Assembly: GCF_020740535.1 (NCBI RefSeq)
Contig: NZ_CP082362.1
Coordinates: 372,001-436,000, forward strand
Reading direction: 5' to 3'
Length of the DNA stretch: 64,000 nucleotides
DNA from: Streptomyces profundus
Lineage (GTDB): Bacteria > Actinomycetota > Actinomycetes > Streptomycetales > Streptomycetaceae
Shown: piece after piece, positions 18,676-26,614 of the stretch
Layout: each line of letters starts with the position of its first letter
Numbering within the stretch: position 1 is the first letter of the stretch
Translations under genes and position numbers: made by a program
Notes under the pieces: generated by a model
The model's database searches: none
Told to the model about the DNA's origin: nothing
The model's input: the letters and a program-made list of their open reading frames with translations, nothing else

Positions 18676-19500
18676 TCACGGGTCGATGTCGGCGGCGGAG
18701 TTGGCCAGGAAGACGCGGAGCGCCTCGGCGGTCACCGGGCCAGGGGCTTTGGGCAGTTCGCGGTCGTCGACGCGGCGCACCGCCTGCACGTCGCGGGTGC
18801 TCGACGTGAGGAAGACCTCCTCCGCCCACCGCAGGCAGTCCATCGGCAGCTCGGTCTCCTTGGCGCCCGACCACTCCACCACCAGGGCCCGGGTGATGCC
18901 GGCGAGGCAGCCGGCGGAGAGCGGCGGGGTGTGCAGCTCGCCGTCCAGCACCACGAAGACGTTGGTCCCGGTGCCCTCGCACAGCTGCCCGGCGTTGTTG
19001 CCGAAGAGCGCCTCGGAGGCGGCCTGTTGGCGGGCCCTGGCCAGCGCGACGACGTTCTCCGCGTAGGAGGTGCTCTTCAGTCCCGCGAGGGCGCCGCGTT
19101 CGTTGCGGGTCCAGGGGACGGTGATCACGGAGGTGGCCGCCGGAGGGGCCTTGGCCTCGGCGTGGGCCACCACCAGGGTGGGCCTGCTGTCGCCCCGGTC
19201 CGAGCCGAGCGGGGCGTGTCCGCCGGTGTAGGTGACGCGCAGCCGGCCGCGCTCCAGCGGGACGGCGTCGAGCACCGCCCGCGCGGCGCGGCGCACCTCG
19301 TCGCGGTCCGGGTCGGGGAGGCCGAGCCCGGCGGCGGAGACCGCCAGCCGGTCCAGGTGGCGGGTCAGCGCGAAGGGGGCGCCCCGTTCGGTCTTGATGG
19401 TCTCGAACACCCCGTCCCCCACGGTGAGTCCGTGGTCGAAGACGGAGACCCGCGCGCTGTCGGCGTCGCGCAGCTCACCGTCCAGCCAGATCAGCGCCAT
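18676..19500 (-). CDS. pabC: Class IV aminotransferase, probable aminodeoxychorismate lyase
   Basis: The 274-residue PLP enzyme of the BCAT/PabC fold probably releases p-aminobenzoate from aminodeoxychorismate for folate. It shows the N-terminal family run SVFDHGLTVGDGVFETIK, the PLP lysine in GLKSTSYAENVVALARA, EALFGNNAGQLCEGTGTNVF, and the C-terminal EVFLTSSTRDVQAV. Its start lies inside the end of the chorismate-binding gene (26-nt overlap), which supports the PabC assignment over a branched-chain aminotransferase. Confidence 0.87.
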   Translation of the reverse strand: MALIWLDGELRDADSARVSVFDHGLTVGDGVFETIKTERGAPFALTRHLDRLAVSAAGLGLPDPDRDEVRRAARAVLDAVPLERGRLRVTYTGGHAPLGSDRGDSRPTLVVAHAEAKAPPAATSVITVPWTRNERGALAGLKSTSYAENVVALARARQQAASEALFGNNAGQLCEGTGTNVFVVLDGELHTPPLSAGCLAGITRALVVEWSGAKETELPMDCLRWAEEVFLTSSTRDVQAVRRVDDRELPKAPGPVTAEALRVFLANSAADIDP

Positions 19501-20563
19501 CTCGGCTCCTTCGCTTCGTGCTGTCCTCTTCCCCAGCGGACGCTACCCCAAGGAGCCGTTCGGCCTTCAGCACCGTCTCGGCCCACTCGCCCTCGGGTCG
19601 TGAGTCCCAGGTGATGCCGGCGCCCGCGCCGAAGCGGAGCCGGGGGCGGCCGTCGATCCGGTCGAGCCGGTCGATCCAGAAGGTGCGGATGCCCACGGCC
19701 AACTCCCCCACCCGCCGGTCGGCGTCGACCCAGCCGATCGCGCCGCAGTAGGGACCGCGGCGTGCCGGCTCCAGGGCGTCGATGACGGTGAGCGCGCTGG
19801 ACTTGGGGGCGCCGGTGACCGATCCGGGTGGGAAGGCGTGGGCGAGCAGCTCGGGCCAGCCGGCGCCTTCGGCCAGTTCGCCGCTGACGGTGGACACCAG
19901 GTGGACGAGGCCCGGGTAGTTCTCGACGACGCAGAGCTCCGGCACGGTGACGGAGCCGGGGACGCAGACCGCGCCGAGGTCGTTGCGGACCAGGTCGACG
20001 ATCATCACGTTCTCCGCCCGGTCCTTGGGCAGCAGCGCCTCGGGGGTGCGGGCGGTGCCCTTGATCGGTCCGGACTCGACCGTGCGGCCGGTCCTGCGCA
20101 AGAACAACTCCGGTGAGGCGGTGGCGATCTCGGTGCCGTGTGCCGGCAGCCGGATCGAGCCGGCGTGGCGCGCCGGGTGGCGGCTGGCCAGCCGGGCGCG
20201 CAACGCGTCGATGTCGGCGGCCTGCTCGGGCAGGGGGGCCGACAACACCCGGCAGAGGTTGACCTGGTAGACGTCGCCGGCCGCGACGCGGCGGCGGATC
20301 TCCTCGACGCCGGCCGTGTAGCCGGCCCGGTCGAGGGAGCTGGTCCAGTCGTCGGGGGCGGGGCCGCGCCAGGGAACCCCGGGGGCGGCCGACGGCGGGG
20401 CCGGCCGCAGGGTGGCGAACCTGGCGCAGACCAACCGCCCGTCGAAGTCGGCGGCGACCGCCCACCAGCCCCGGGAGTCGAGGGCCTCGGGGTCGTCGGT
20501 GACATCGATCAGGTCGGTGGCCACCAGCCCACCGAATCGAGCAAGCGGAGGTTGTTCGTGCAC
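19475..20563 (-). CDS. pabB: Chorismate-binding enzyme, aminodeoxychorismate synthase component I type
   Basis: The 362-residue protein corresponds to the chorismate-binding domain. Motifs seen are GDVYQVNLCRVLSAPLP, ASPELFLRR, ESGPIKGTARTP, VDLVRNDLGAVC, HLVSTVSGEL and PPGSVTGAPKSSALTVIDALEP with YCGAIGW. No glutaminase domain is attached, so ammonia would come from a separate PabA/TrpG. The GTG start at 20563 (MHEQPPLARFGG) makes it shorter than PabB proteins with a full N-terminal subdomain. It overlaps pabC, so the pair is probably one translational unit. Confidence 0.87.
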   Translation of the reverse strand: MHEQPPLARFGGLVATDLIDVTDDPEALDSRGWWAVAADFDGRLVCARFATLRPAPPSAAPGVPWRGPAPDDWTSSLDRAGYTAGVEEIRRRVAAGDVYQVNLCRVLSAPLPEQAADIDALRARLASRHPARHAGSIRLPAHGTEIATASPELFLRRTGRTVESGPIKGTARTPEALLPKDRAENVMIVDLVRNDLGAVCVPGSVTVPELCVVENYPGLVHLVSTVSGELAEGAGWPELLAHAFPPGSVTGAPKSSALTVIDALEPARRGPYCGAIGWVDADRRVGELAVGIRTFWIDRLDRIDGRPRLRFGAGAGITWDSRPEGEWAETVLKAERLLGVASAGEEDSTKRRSRDGADLAGR

Positions 20564-20601
20564 CTGTGCGAGTCTAGAGGGGGCCTCCGGGGAAGGTGAG
20601 T

Positions 20602-20629
20602 TTGAGCTGGCCGTTGAATCCGCTAGAGT
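20602..20629 (+). promoter_or_regulatory. Vegetative promoter of the tRNA cluster
   Basis: TTGAGC (20602-20607), a 16-nt spacer and TAGAGT (20624-20629) form a near-consensus HrdB promoter 42 nt before the first tRNA, in the stretch between pabB and the tRNAs. Confidence 0.7.
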
Positions 20630-20671
20630 TCATGACGTCGCCGGGTCAGGACAAACGGCCCGAGGACAACT

Positions 20672-20744
20672 GCGGACGTAGCTCAGTTGGTAGAGCATCA
20701 CCTTGCCAAGGTGGAGGTCGCGAGTTCGAATCTCGTCGTCCGCT
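20672..20744 (+). tRNA. tRNA-Gly (anticodon GCC)
   Basis: A 73-nt cloverleaf. Acceptor GCGGACG pairs with CGTCCGC, discriminator T; D arm GCTC-AGTTGGTA-GAGC; anticodon loop TTGCCAA (GCC) on a TCACC/GGTGG stem; T arm GCGAGTTCGAATCTCGT. CCA is not encoded. It is the first of four tRNAs after the promoter at 20602. Confidence 0.96.
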
Positions 20745-20767
20745 CGAAGGGGGCCATGCCCCCATCC

Positions 20768-20838
20768 GGTGGAGTGGCCGAGAGGCGAGGCAACGGCCTG
20801 CAAAGCCGTCTACACGGGTTCAAATCCCGTCTCCACCT
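20768..20838 (+). tRNA. tRNA-Cys (anticodon GCA)
   Basis: A 71-nt cloverleaf. Acceptor GGTGGAG pairs with CTCCACC, discriminator T; anticodon loop CTGCAAA (GCA) on ACGGC/GCCGT; T arm ACGGGTTCAAATCCCGT. The gly-cys-val order is common in actinobacteria. Confidence 0.95.
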
Positions 20839-20839
20839 C

Positions 20840-20911
20840 GGACGATTAGCTCAGCGGGAGAGCGCTTCCCTGACACGGAAGAGGTCACTGGTTCAATCCC
20901 AGTATCGTCCA
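20840..20911 (+). tRNA. tRNA-Val (anticodon GAC), copy 1
   Basis: A 72-nt cloverleaf starting one base after tRNA-Cys. Acceptor GGACGAT pairs with ATCGTCC, discriminator A; anticodon loop CTGACAC (GAC) on CTTCC/GGAAG; T arm CTGGTTCAATCCCAG. Confidence 0.96.
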
Positions 20912-20933
20912 CCGGGTCCCCACGGACCCGCCC

Positions 20934-21005
20934 GCGCGATTAGCTCAGCGGGAGAGCGCTTCCCTGACACGGAAGAGGTCACTGGTTCAATCCCAGTATC
21001 GCGCA
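20934..21005 (+). tRNA. tRNA-Val (anticodon GAC), copy 2
   Basis: A 72-nt cloverleaf identical to copy 1 except at acceptor positions 2-3 and 70-71: GCGCGAT pairs with ATCGCGC. The changes are compensatory, so folding is kept. A strong terminator follows 13 nt downstream. Confidence 0.96.
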
Positions 21006-21017
21006 CCGAGATCGCCG

Positions 21018-21057
21018 CCGAAGGGCCGAGGAGAGATCGCTCTCCTCGGCCCTTCGG
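21018..21057 (+). terminator. Terminator of the tRNA cluster
   Basis: An 18-bp perfect stem (21018-21035 with 21040-21057) closed by the tetraloop ATCG. Confidence 0.85.
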
Positions 21058-21239
21058 CCTGTGTCGTCCCCGTCGTCCTTGTCGTGCCCGTCGTCCCTGT
21101 GATCCCTCGCCCGCGCACACGACGATGCCCGGGCGGCTCCCCAGCCGCCCGGGCACATATGCCGTCCGTTCCCCGTCCCCACGGGGTTGGTGTGCCGGTG
21201 TCCCCGACCCGGGCCGCTCTCCCGGGCCCGGAGCGCTCT

Positions 21240-21410
21240 TCAGCGCCCCAGTGTGCCGGCCACGGACGACGCCTGGGTGATGACGGCATCGATGCCGCCC
21301 GTCACAAAAGCCAGAGCGAATGCCAGCGGCAACACCATCGCGGCGGCCACCAGGGGGTGACGCCGATCCGTCGGGCGGGTGACTGCCCGCTCTGCCGCCA
21401 TGCGTGTCAT
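21240..21410 (-). CDS. Small single-span membrane protein
   Basis: A 56-residue product from ATG 21410 (MTRMAAERAVTRP), preceded by CAGGAG. It has one hydrophobic helix (VAAAMVLPLAFALAFVTGG) with a basic N-terminal flank, so the N-terminus is probably cytoplasmic. It lies upstream of and divergent from the Ser/Thr kinase gene. No function is known; the ribosome-binding site and charge pattern make it credible. Confidence 0.6.
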   Translation of the reverse strand: MTRMAAERAVTRPTDRRHPLVAAAMVLPLAFALAFVTGGIDAVITQASSVAGTLGR

Positions 21411-21748
21411 CTCCGCACTCCTGTCCGTCTGTTGGCAGCGGCGGACGGGTGACCTCGGGGGACGGCTTCTGCGCCCGCCGCTGTAGAACAACCCTAGGCA
21501 CCGCACCCCCCGACCACGTCAGCCCGGCGTACCGACCTCAAGCCTCCCCGAGGAGGACGGCGACCCCCCTCGGCTACTCCTCAGGGTGGACAAGGTGCCC
21601 GCCAAGCCGAGGGTTTGCCCCCAGGGAAGCGCGGAACGTCACGACGGCGGTCGCGGAACGTGACGGTGGGACGCGCGCGGCCTTTCGCTCCTCGCGGCGT
21701 CCAGTCCGTAAGCTGTGGCCATCACAAGCCCCGGGCAGCGAGGTGGAC
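21411..21748. other. Gene-free region between the small membrane protein and kinase genes
   Basis: No gene is seen in these 338 nt. The only structure noted is a pair of similar 15-mers, GCGGAACGTCACGAC (about 21629) and GCGGAACGTGACGGT (about 21652), which could be a regulator site, and a TAAGCT that might serve as a -10 about 35 nt before the kinase start. Confidence 0.4.
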
Positions 21749-22807
21749 ATGGCGATGATGCGGCTCCGGCGCGAGGACCCGCGAGTCGTCGGGGCCTTCC
21801 GACTGCACCGTCGGTTGGGCGCGGGTGGGATGGGCGTCGTCTATCTGGGATCGGACCGGCGTGGCCAGCGGGTCGCGCTGAAGGTCATCCGCCCGGATCT
21901 CTCCGAGGACCAGGAGTTCCGTTCCCGGTTCGCCCGCGAGGTGTCGGCGGCGCGACGGATCAGGGGCGGCTGCACGGCCCGCCTGGTCGCCGCGGATCTC
22001 GACGCCAGCCGGCCCTGGTTCGCCACCCAGTACGTCCCCGGCCCCTCGCTGCACGACAAGGTGATGGATCAGGGCCCGCTGTCGGCGGCCGAGACGGCGG
22101 CCATCGGGGCCGCGCTGGCCGAGGGCCTGGTCGCGGTGCACGAGGCGGGGGTCGTCCACCGCGACCTCAAGCCGTCCAACATCCTGCTGTCCCCCAAGGG
22201 ACCGCGCATCATCGACTTCGGCATCGCCTGGTCGACGGGGGCCAGCACCCTCACCCACGTGGGCACGGCGGTCGGCTCGCCCGGTTTCCTCGCCCCCGAG
22301 CAGGTGCGCGGCCAGGGCGTCACCCCCGCCAGCGACGTCTTCTCGCTGGGCGCCACCCTGGCCTACGCGGCGCTCGGCGACTCCCCCTTCGGGCAGGGCA
22401 GTTCCGAGGTCATGCTCTACCGGGTGGTGCACGAGGAACCGCAACTGGTGGGCGTTCCCTCGGCGTTGGCGCCCCTGCTGCGGTCCTGTCTGTCGAAGTC
22501 CCCGGAGACCAGGCCCAGCACGACGCAGCTGTCGCTGCGACTCAAGGAGATCGCCGCCCGCGAGGCCAGAGGGGTGCCGCTGCCGGCGCGCCGGCAGCGC
22601 GTGACGGTCCCGGAGCGCCCCGCGCCCGAGCGCCCGCGCGCGAAGCGCACCGCACCACCCCCCGCACGCCGGCGCCCGGCCCCCTCCACCGCACGCCGGG
22701 TGGCCGACCGCCGCCTGCTGCGCCAGCGGGTGTTCGTCTTTGTGACGGTGACCCTGCTGGTCATCCTGGGCATCAGCCTGGCCCAGGGCTGCCAGGGCCC
22801 GCTGTAG
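21749..22807 (+). CDS. Membrane-anchored Ser/Thr protein kinase (PknB-like kinase domain)
   Basis: The 352-residue protein has a complete kinase domain at about residues 14-275: glycine loop GAGGMGVVYLGSD, Lys in RVALKVIRPDL, catalytic loop VVHRDLKPSNILL, DFG in IIDFGIAWST, and activation segment GTAVGSPGFLAPEQ. A basic Pro/Arg-rich juxtamembrane linker leads to one helix at the extreme C-terminus (VFVFVTVTLLVILGISLAQG), leaving almost no extracellular sensor domain. The ATG at 21749 is chosen with GAGG upstream; GTG 21743 and ATG 21755 are alternatives. Substrates are unknown. Confidence 0.9.
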   Translation: MAMMRLRREDPRVVGAFRLHRRLGAGGMGVVYLGSDRRGQRVALKVIRPDLSEDQEFRSRFAREVSAARRIRGGCTARLVAADLDASRPWFATQYVPGPSLHDKVMDQGPLSAAETAAIGAALAEGLVAVHEAGVVHRDLKPSNILLSPKGPRIIDFGIAWSTGASTLTHVGTAVGSPGFLAPEQVRGQGVTPASDVFSLGATLAYAALGDSPFGQGSSEVMLYRVVHEEPQLVGVPSALAPLLRSCLSKSPETRPSTTQLSLRLKEIAAREARGVPLPARRQRVTVPERPAPERPRAKRTAPPPARRRPAPSTARRVADRRLLRQRVFVFVTVTLLVILGISLAQGCQGPL

Positions 22808-23231
22808 CCCTTCCCGGGCCGATCGCCATCGGAACGGCGAGCGGGGTCGCGGTCCAGGCGCGGGGCTCGTGACACGAGGAGACGCCGGCTGATCCCCTGA
22901 GCGTGGCCCACGGCCGAGGGAGCCGTCCCCGACGGAGAGGACGGACGGGGTGCGGAACGCGCGACCGCCGGCCCGTGCGTCCACCTCGTGGCCGGGTGCG
23001 CCCGACGGGGTACGGCCGGCGGCCGGCCGCTCGGACGAACCGGCACATCCAGGGGGAACGGCACAGGCGGTCGTCGTCGGTCGTCCCACGAGTGGTGGCA
23101 CCCGGCCGGAGCCGGTGGAGCCCTGCGGGGCGGCGGAGGTGAACCACCTGTAGCGCACAGGTAGTTGACGCGCGTTGATCCCCTCGGGCACTCTCAACTC
23201 ACTCCCTCTTTCCCCTCATGGAGGTGTCACC
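22808..23231. promoter_or_regulatory. Gene-free region with an inverted repeat near a possible promoter of the M15 peptidase
   Basis: No gene is seen in these 424 nt. Near the right end AACCACCTGT (23142-23151) and ACAGGTAGTT (23157-23166) form an inverted repeat with one mismatch, immediately against TTGACG (23165-23170). No good -10 follows at 17-18 nt, so either an alternative sigma factor or an activator may be involved. GGAGGTG precedes the peptidase start. Confidence 0.4.
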
Positions 23232-23963
23232 GTGAAACGGCTTCTACGCGCGTTTCTCGCATTTGTCATGATCTCAACAGTCGCCGTGGTCGGTACCGTG
23301 GCCACCGCCGGCACCGCGCAGGCCGACGGTTGCTACACCTGGAACCGCACCCTCAAACAGGGCCACAGCGGCGCCGACGTCACCCAGCTACAGATCCGGG
23401 TGGCCGGATACCCGGGCTACGGCGCCGAGTTGGCGATCGACGGCCAGTTCGGCCCGGCCACGGCCGCCGCGGTCAAGCGCTTCCAGCAGGCCTACGGGCT
23501 GTCGGCGGACGGCGTCGCCGGCAACCAGACCTACAGCAAGATCTACGCGCTCCAGGACAACGACTGCACCCCGGCGCACTTCACCTACGCCGAGATGAAC
23601 CGTTGCAACAGCACCTGGTCGGGCGGAGCGGTCAGCGCCGCGACCGCCAAACAGAACGCGCTGCGGGCGATGTGGAAGCTGGAGGCGCTTCGGCACGCCC
23701 TCGGCGACCGTCCGCTCACCACCAGCAGCGGCTTCCGCTCCACCGCGTGCAACAACTCGGCCGGCGGTGCGGCCGGCAGCAACCACCTCTACGGTCGAGC
23801 GATCGACCTGGTCGGCTCGCCGACCTTCTGCCAGATCGTGAAGCAGGCGCGCTACCACGGCTTCAACCACATCCTGGGCCCTGGTTTCCCCGGTCACAAC
23901 GACCACGCCCACCTGGCCAGCCAGAGCACCCGCCGCTGGTCGGCGCCCAGCTGCGGCATCTGA
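23232..23963 (+). CDS. Secreted M15 zinc peptidase with peptidoglycan-binding domain (D-Ala-D-Ala carboxypeptidase type)
   Basis: The 243-residue precursor has a signal peptide (MKRLLRAFLAFVMISTVAVV, cleavage likely after TAGTAQA), then a PG_binding_1 domain (LKQGHSGADVTQLQIRVAGYP to FQQAYGLSADGVAG) and an M15A peptidase domain with zinc ligands in GSNHLYGRAIDLVG and GHNDHAHLA. This is the architecture of the Streptomyces albus zinc D-Ala-D-Ala carboxypeptidase, which trims cell-wall stem peptides outside the cell. The GTG at 23232 is preceded by GGAGGTG. It is a single-gene unit. Confidence 0.92.
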   Translation: MKRLLRAFLAFVMISTVAVVGTVATAGTAQADGCYTWNRTLKQGHSGADVTQLQIRVAGYPGYGAELAIDGQFGPATAAAVKRFQQAYGLSADGVAGNQTYSKIYALQDNDCTPAHFTYAEMNRCNSTWSGGAVSAATAKQNALRAMWKLEALRHALGDRPLTTSSGFRSTACNNSAGGAAGSNHLYGRAIDLVGSPTFCQIVKQARYHGFNHILGPGFPGHNDHAHLASQSTRRWSAPSCGI

Positions 23964-23976
23964 GGGACGGCCCCGC

Positions 23977-24234
23977 TCAGGCCGGACCCGGCGTCTGAGG
24001 AGTCAGCGCCATCACCCGGTCGTGCGGGCCGTCCAGCGGGCCGAAGCCCACCCGGGCGTAGATCTCGTGGGCTTCGGCGGTGAAGAGCAGCACCCGGCGG
24101 TGCGGGGCCAGATGGTCCCGCACCGCGCCGGCCAGCCAGGTGCCCAGGCCCAGGACCCGGTGTTCCCGGCTCACACAGATGTCGCAGAGCCAGGCGAAGG
24201 TGGCCAGGTCGGTGACCACCCCGGCATAGGGCAC
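23977..24234 (-). pseudogene. 5'-truncated GNAT acetyltransferase
   Basis: Only the C-terminal half of a GNAT protein is present: GVVTDLATFAWLCDICVSREH, GLGTWLAGAVRDHL, and FTAEAHEIYARVGFGPLDGP, the usual acetyl-CoA site and end of a ~140-residue family whose N-terminal half (R-x-x-SREVV-x-RS...) is missing. A GTG at 24234 could start an 85-residue remnant. Upstream in frame the sequence becomes unrelated and runs within 40 nt into a palindromic repeat at about 24270-24315, suggesting that a rearrangement at the repeat removed the front of the gene. The Q/RxxGxG site reads RVLGLG, where the family has RGRGLG. Confidence 0.6.
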
Positions 24235-24269
24235 GTCGTTTGGATCTTCGCGGGCTCGCGACGACAGCG

Positions 24270-24315
24270 GATGGGGGCACCTCCCAGGCCCTCAAGGGCC
24301 TGGGGGAACCTCGCT
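24270..24315 (-). repeat. Palindromic repeat related to those at 4.1-4.2 kb
   Basis: On the minus strand the element reads TTCCCCCAGGCCCTTGAGG, then GCCTGGGAGGTGCCCCCA. It shares the stem-loop plus GGTGCCCCCA layout with 4114-4164 but has a different stem. It sits at the break point of the truncated GNAT gene. Confidence 0.5.
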
Positions 24316-24334
24316 GCGTTTCCGGGCCGCACGG

Positions 24335-25156
24335 TCACCGGGGGCGGGTGGTGTAGAAGGCGACGGCCGAGGCGGCGGCCACGTTGAGGGAGTCGACGCC
24401 CGCGTCCATCGGGATGCGGACGTGTTCGTCGACCGAGGCGAGGGCTCGTGGGGTCAGTCCCGCGCCCTCCGTGCCGAAGACCAGGGCGAGCCGCTCCGGT
24501 GCCCGCTCCGCCAGGGTGTCGAGGGTGATCGCCCGCTCGCTCAGGCAGAGGGCGGCGACGGTGAAGCCCGCCGAGCGGAGCAGTTCGATCTCCCCGGGCC
24601 AGGAGGCGAGGCGGGTCCACGGCACCCGGAAGACACCCCCCATCGAGACCTTCACCGCCCGCCGGTAGAGGGGGTCGGCGCACCGGGGGGAGAGCAGGAC
24701 CGCGTCCACCCCGAGGGCGGCGGCGTTCCGGAAGGCCGCGCCCAGGTTGGCGTGGTCGACCATGTCCTCGAACACGGCGACGCGCCGCGCCCCGGTCAGC
24801 AGGGCGGTGGGGGTGGGCAGGGGCTCGCGGTGCATGGCGGCGAGGGCGCCGCGGTGGACGTGGTAGCCGGTGACGTGCTCGGCCAGCTCGGGGGTGACCA
24901 CGTAGACGGGGGCGTCGGTGCCCGTGATCACCTCGGCCATCGTCTCGGCCCAGCGTGGGGTGAGCAGCAGGGACCGCATGGGGTAACCCGCCTCAAGGGC
25001 GCGGCGGATGACCTTCTCACCCTCAGCCATGAAGAGGCCCTGGGCCGGTTCGAGGCGGCGGCGCAGCGTCACGTCGGTCAGCCCCGCGTAGTCGGCGAGG
25101 CGCGGGTCCGCCGGGTCGTCGACCGGGATCAGGCGCTGGTTCGCCGTATCGCTCAT
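24335..25156 (-). CDS. SpoU/TrmH-type RNA 2'-O-methyltransferase
   Basis: The 273-residue SPOUT enzyme probably methylates a ribose in rRNA or tRNA using S-adenosylmethionine. The N-terminal substrate-binding part (DVTLRRRLEPAQGLFMAEGEKVIRRAL) is followed by the three SpoU motifs: DHANLGAAFRNAAALG, LALVFGTEGAGLTPRAL and IPMDAGVDSLNVAAASAVAFY. The ATG at 25156 overlaps the stop of the siroheme synthase gene by ATGA. The RNA target is unknown. Confidence 0.93.
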   Translation of the reverse strand: MSDTANQRLIPVDDPADPRLADYAGLTDVTLRRRLEPAQGLFMAEGEKVIRRALEAGYPMRSLLLTPRWAETMAEVITGTDAPVYVVTPELAEHVTGYHVHRGALAAMHREPLPTPTALLTGARRVAVFEDMVDHANLGAAFRNAAALGVDAVLLSPRCADPLYRRAVKVSMGGVFRVPWTRLASWPGEIELLRSAGFTVAALCLSERAITLDTLAERAPERLALVFGTEGAGLTPRALASVDEHVRIPMDAGVDSLNVAAASAVAFYTTRPR

Positions 25157-26358
25157 GGCACGGCCACCACATCGCCGACGACGATCACCGCCGGGGGCCG
25201 GATACCGGCCTCCGTGAGGCGGGCGGCGACCGTGCCCAGGGTGGCGTCCACCCGGCGCTGCGCCGGGGTGGTCCCCTCCTGGACGACGGCGGTCGGGGTC
25301 GCGGGGGAGCGGCCGTGTCGGATCAGGGTCTCGGCGATGGCGCCCATCCGTTCCACCGCCATCAGCAGCACCAGGGTGCCGCGCAGCGCGCCGAGCGCCG
25401 GCCAGTCCACCAGGGAACGGGGGTCGTCGGGCGGCAGATGGCCGCTGACCACGGTGAACTCGTGGGCGACACCCCGGTGGGTGACCGGGATGCCGGCCGC
25501 CCCGGGGACGGAGATGGCGCTGGTGACGCCCGGGACCACGGTGACCTGGATGCCGGCCTCGGCCAGTGCCTGCGCCTCCTCGCGGCCCCGGCCGAAGACG
25601 AAGGGGTCGCCGCCCTTGAGCCGCACGACGGACCGGCCGGCCCTGGCGTGTTCGATCAGCGCGGCGTTGATCGCCTCCTGGGCCATGTACCGGCCGTAGG
25701 GGATCTTGGCCGCGTCGATCACCTCGACCTGCGGCGGGAGTTCGTCCAGCAGGTCCCTGGGGCCGAGCCGGTCGGCGATCACCACATCGGCCTCGGCGAG
25801 CAGCCGGCGGCCCCGGACGGTGATCAGGTCGGGGTCGCCAGGGCCGCCGCCGACCAGGGCGACGCCCGGGGTCCGGTCGCGGTGCCGGCGGGCGGCGAGG
25901 GTGCCGTCCCGCAGTCCCTCGACGACGGCGTCCCTGACGGCGGCCGAGCGGCGGGGGTCGCGCCCGGTGAGGACGGCGACGGTGACCCCGTCGCCCCGGC
26001 CGGTGGCCGGCGTCCAGGCGGTGGCGGCCTCGGCGTCGTCGCTGCGGACGCACCAGACCCGCAGCCGTTCGGCCTCGGCCGAGGCCGCCTCGTTGACCTC
26101 GGTGTCGTCGGTCGCGATCAGCAGGTACCAGGCGCCGTCGACATCGCCCCGGCGGTAGCCGCGCCGCTCCCAGCGCAGCTCGCCGGTCTCGGCCATGGCC
26201 TCGACCGAGGGGGTGACGGCCGGGGCGATCAGGGTGACGTCAGCGCCGGCGGCGAGCAGCGCCGGCAGCCGGCGCTGGGCGACGGTGCCGCCGCCGAGCA
26301 CCAGCACTCGGCGGCCGGCCAGGCGCAGCCCGACGGGGTAGGCGGGGTGTTCGGACAT
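25153..26358 (-). CDS. cobA: Siroheme synthase-like fusion: precorrin-2 dehydrogenase and uroporphyrinogen-III C-methyltransferase
   Basis: The 401-residue protein fuses an N-terminal NAD-binding precorrin-2 dehydrogenase domain (VGLRLAGRRVLVLGGGTVAQRR, LIATDDTEVNEAASAEA) to a C-terminal SUMT domain (VALVGGGPGDPDLITVRG, VRLKGGDPFVFGRGREEA, VVPGVTSAISVPGAAGIPVTHRG). It methylates uroporphyrinogen III to precorrin-2 and oxidises that to sirohydrochlorin. The CysG-type ferrochelatase function is often reduced in such fusions, so I would not claim siroheme formation. It is translationally coupled to the methyltransferase gene, with cobT downstream of cobL on the same strand nearby, supporting a tetrapyrrole role. 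Confidence 0.93.
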   Translation of the reverse strand: MSEHPAYPVGLRLAGRRVLVLGGGTVAQRRLPALLAAGADVTLIAPAVTPSVEAMAETGELRWERRGYRRGDVDGAWYLLIATDDTEVNEAASAEAERLRVWCVRSDDAEAATAWTPATGRGDGVTVAVLTGRDPRRSAAVRDAVVEGLRDGTLAARRHRDRTPGVALVGGGPGDPDLITVRGRRLLAEADVVIADRLGPRDLLDELPPQVEVIDAAKIPYGRYMAQEAINAALIEHARAGRSVVRLKGGDPFVFGRGREEAQALAEAGIQVTVVPGVTSAISVPGAAGIPVTHRGVAHEFTVVSGHLPPDDPRSLVDWPALGALRGTLVLLMAVERMGAIAETLIRHGRSPATPTAVVQEGTTPAQRRVDATLGTVAARLTEAGIRPPAVIVVGDVVAVP

Positions 26359-26614
26359 CGGCGGGCGGACTCCTTGACGCGGGGCGCGCCGGGCGGGGCG
26401 CGCCGCTGCTGCCCGGCCGCCGGGCCGGGGCCGTGGCGTGCTGGGTGCGGGGTGGTCGGGTGCGGGGCGCCGCTGCTCCGCCGCACAAGCTTACGGCGCC
26501 GGGCACCAGGGCCCGGCGCCGCGCTGATCGGTCGGCTCGGTTCCGTACGGGCCGGTTCGGCTCCCGCCGGCCAGATCCCGCCCGTTCAGTTCCTGTCGGC
26601 CAGTTCTTGTCGGT

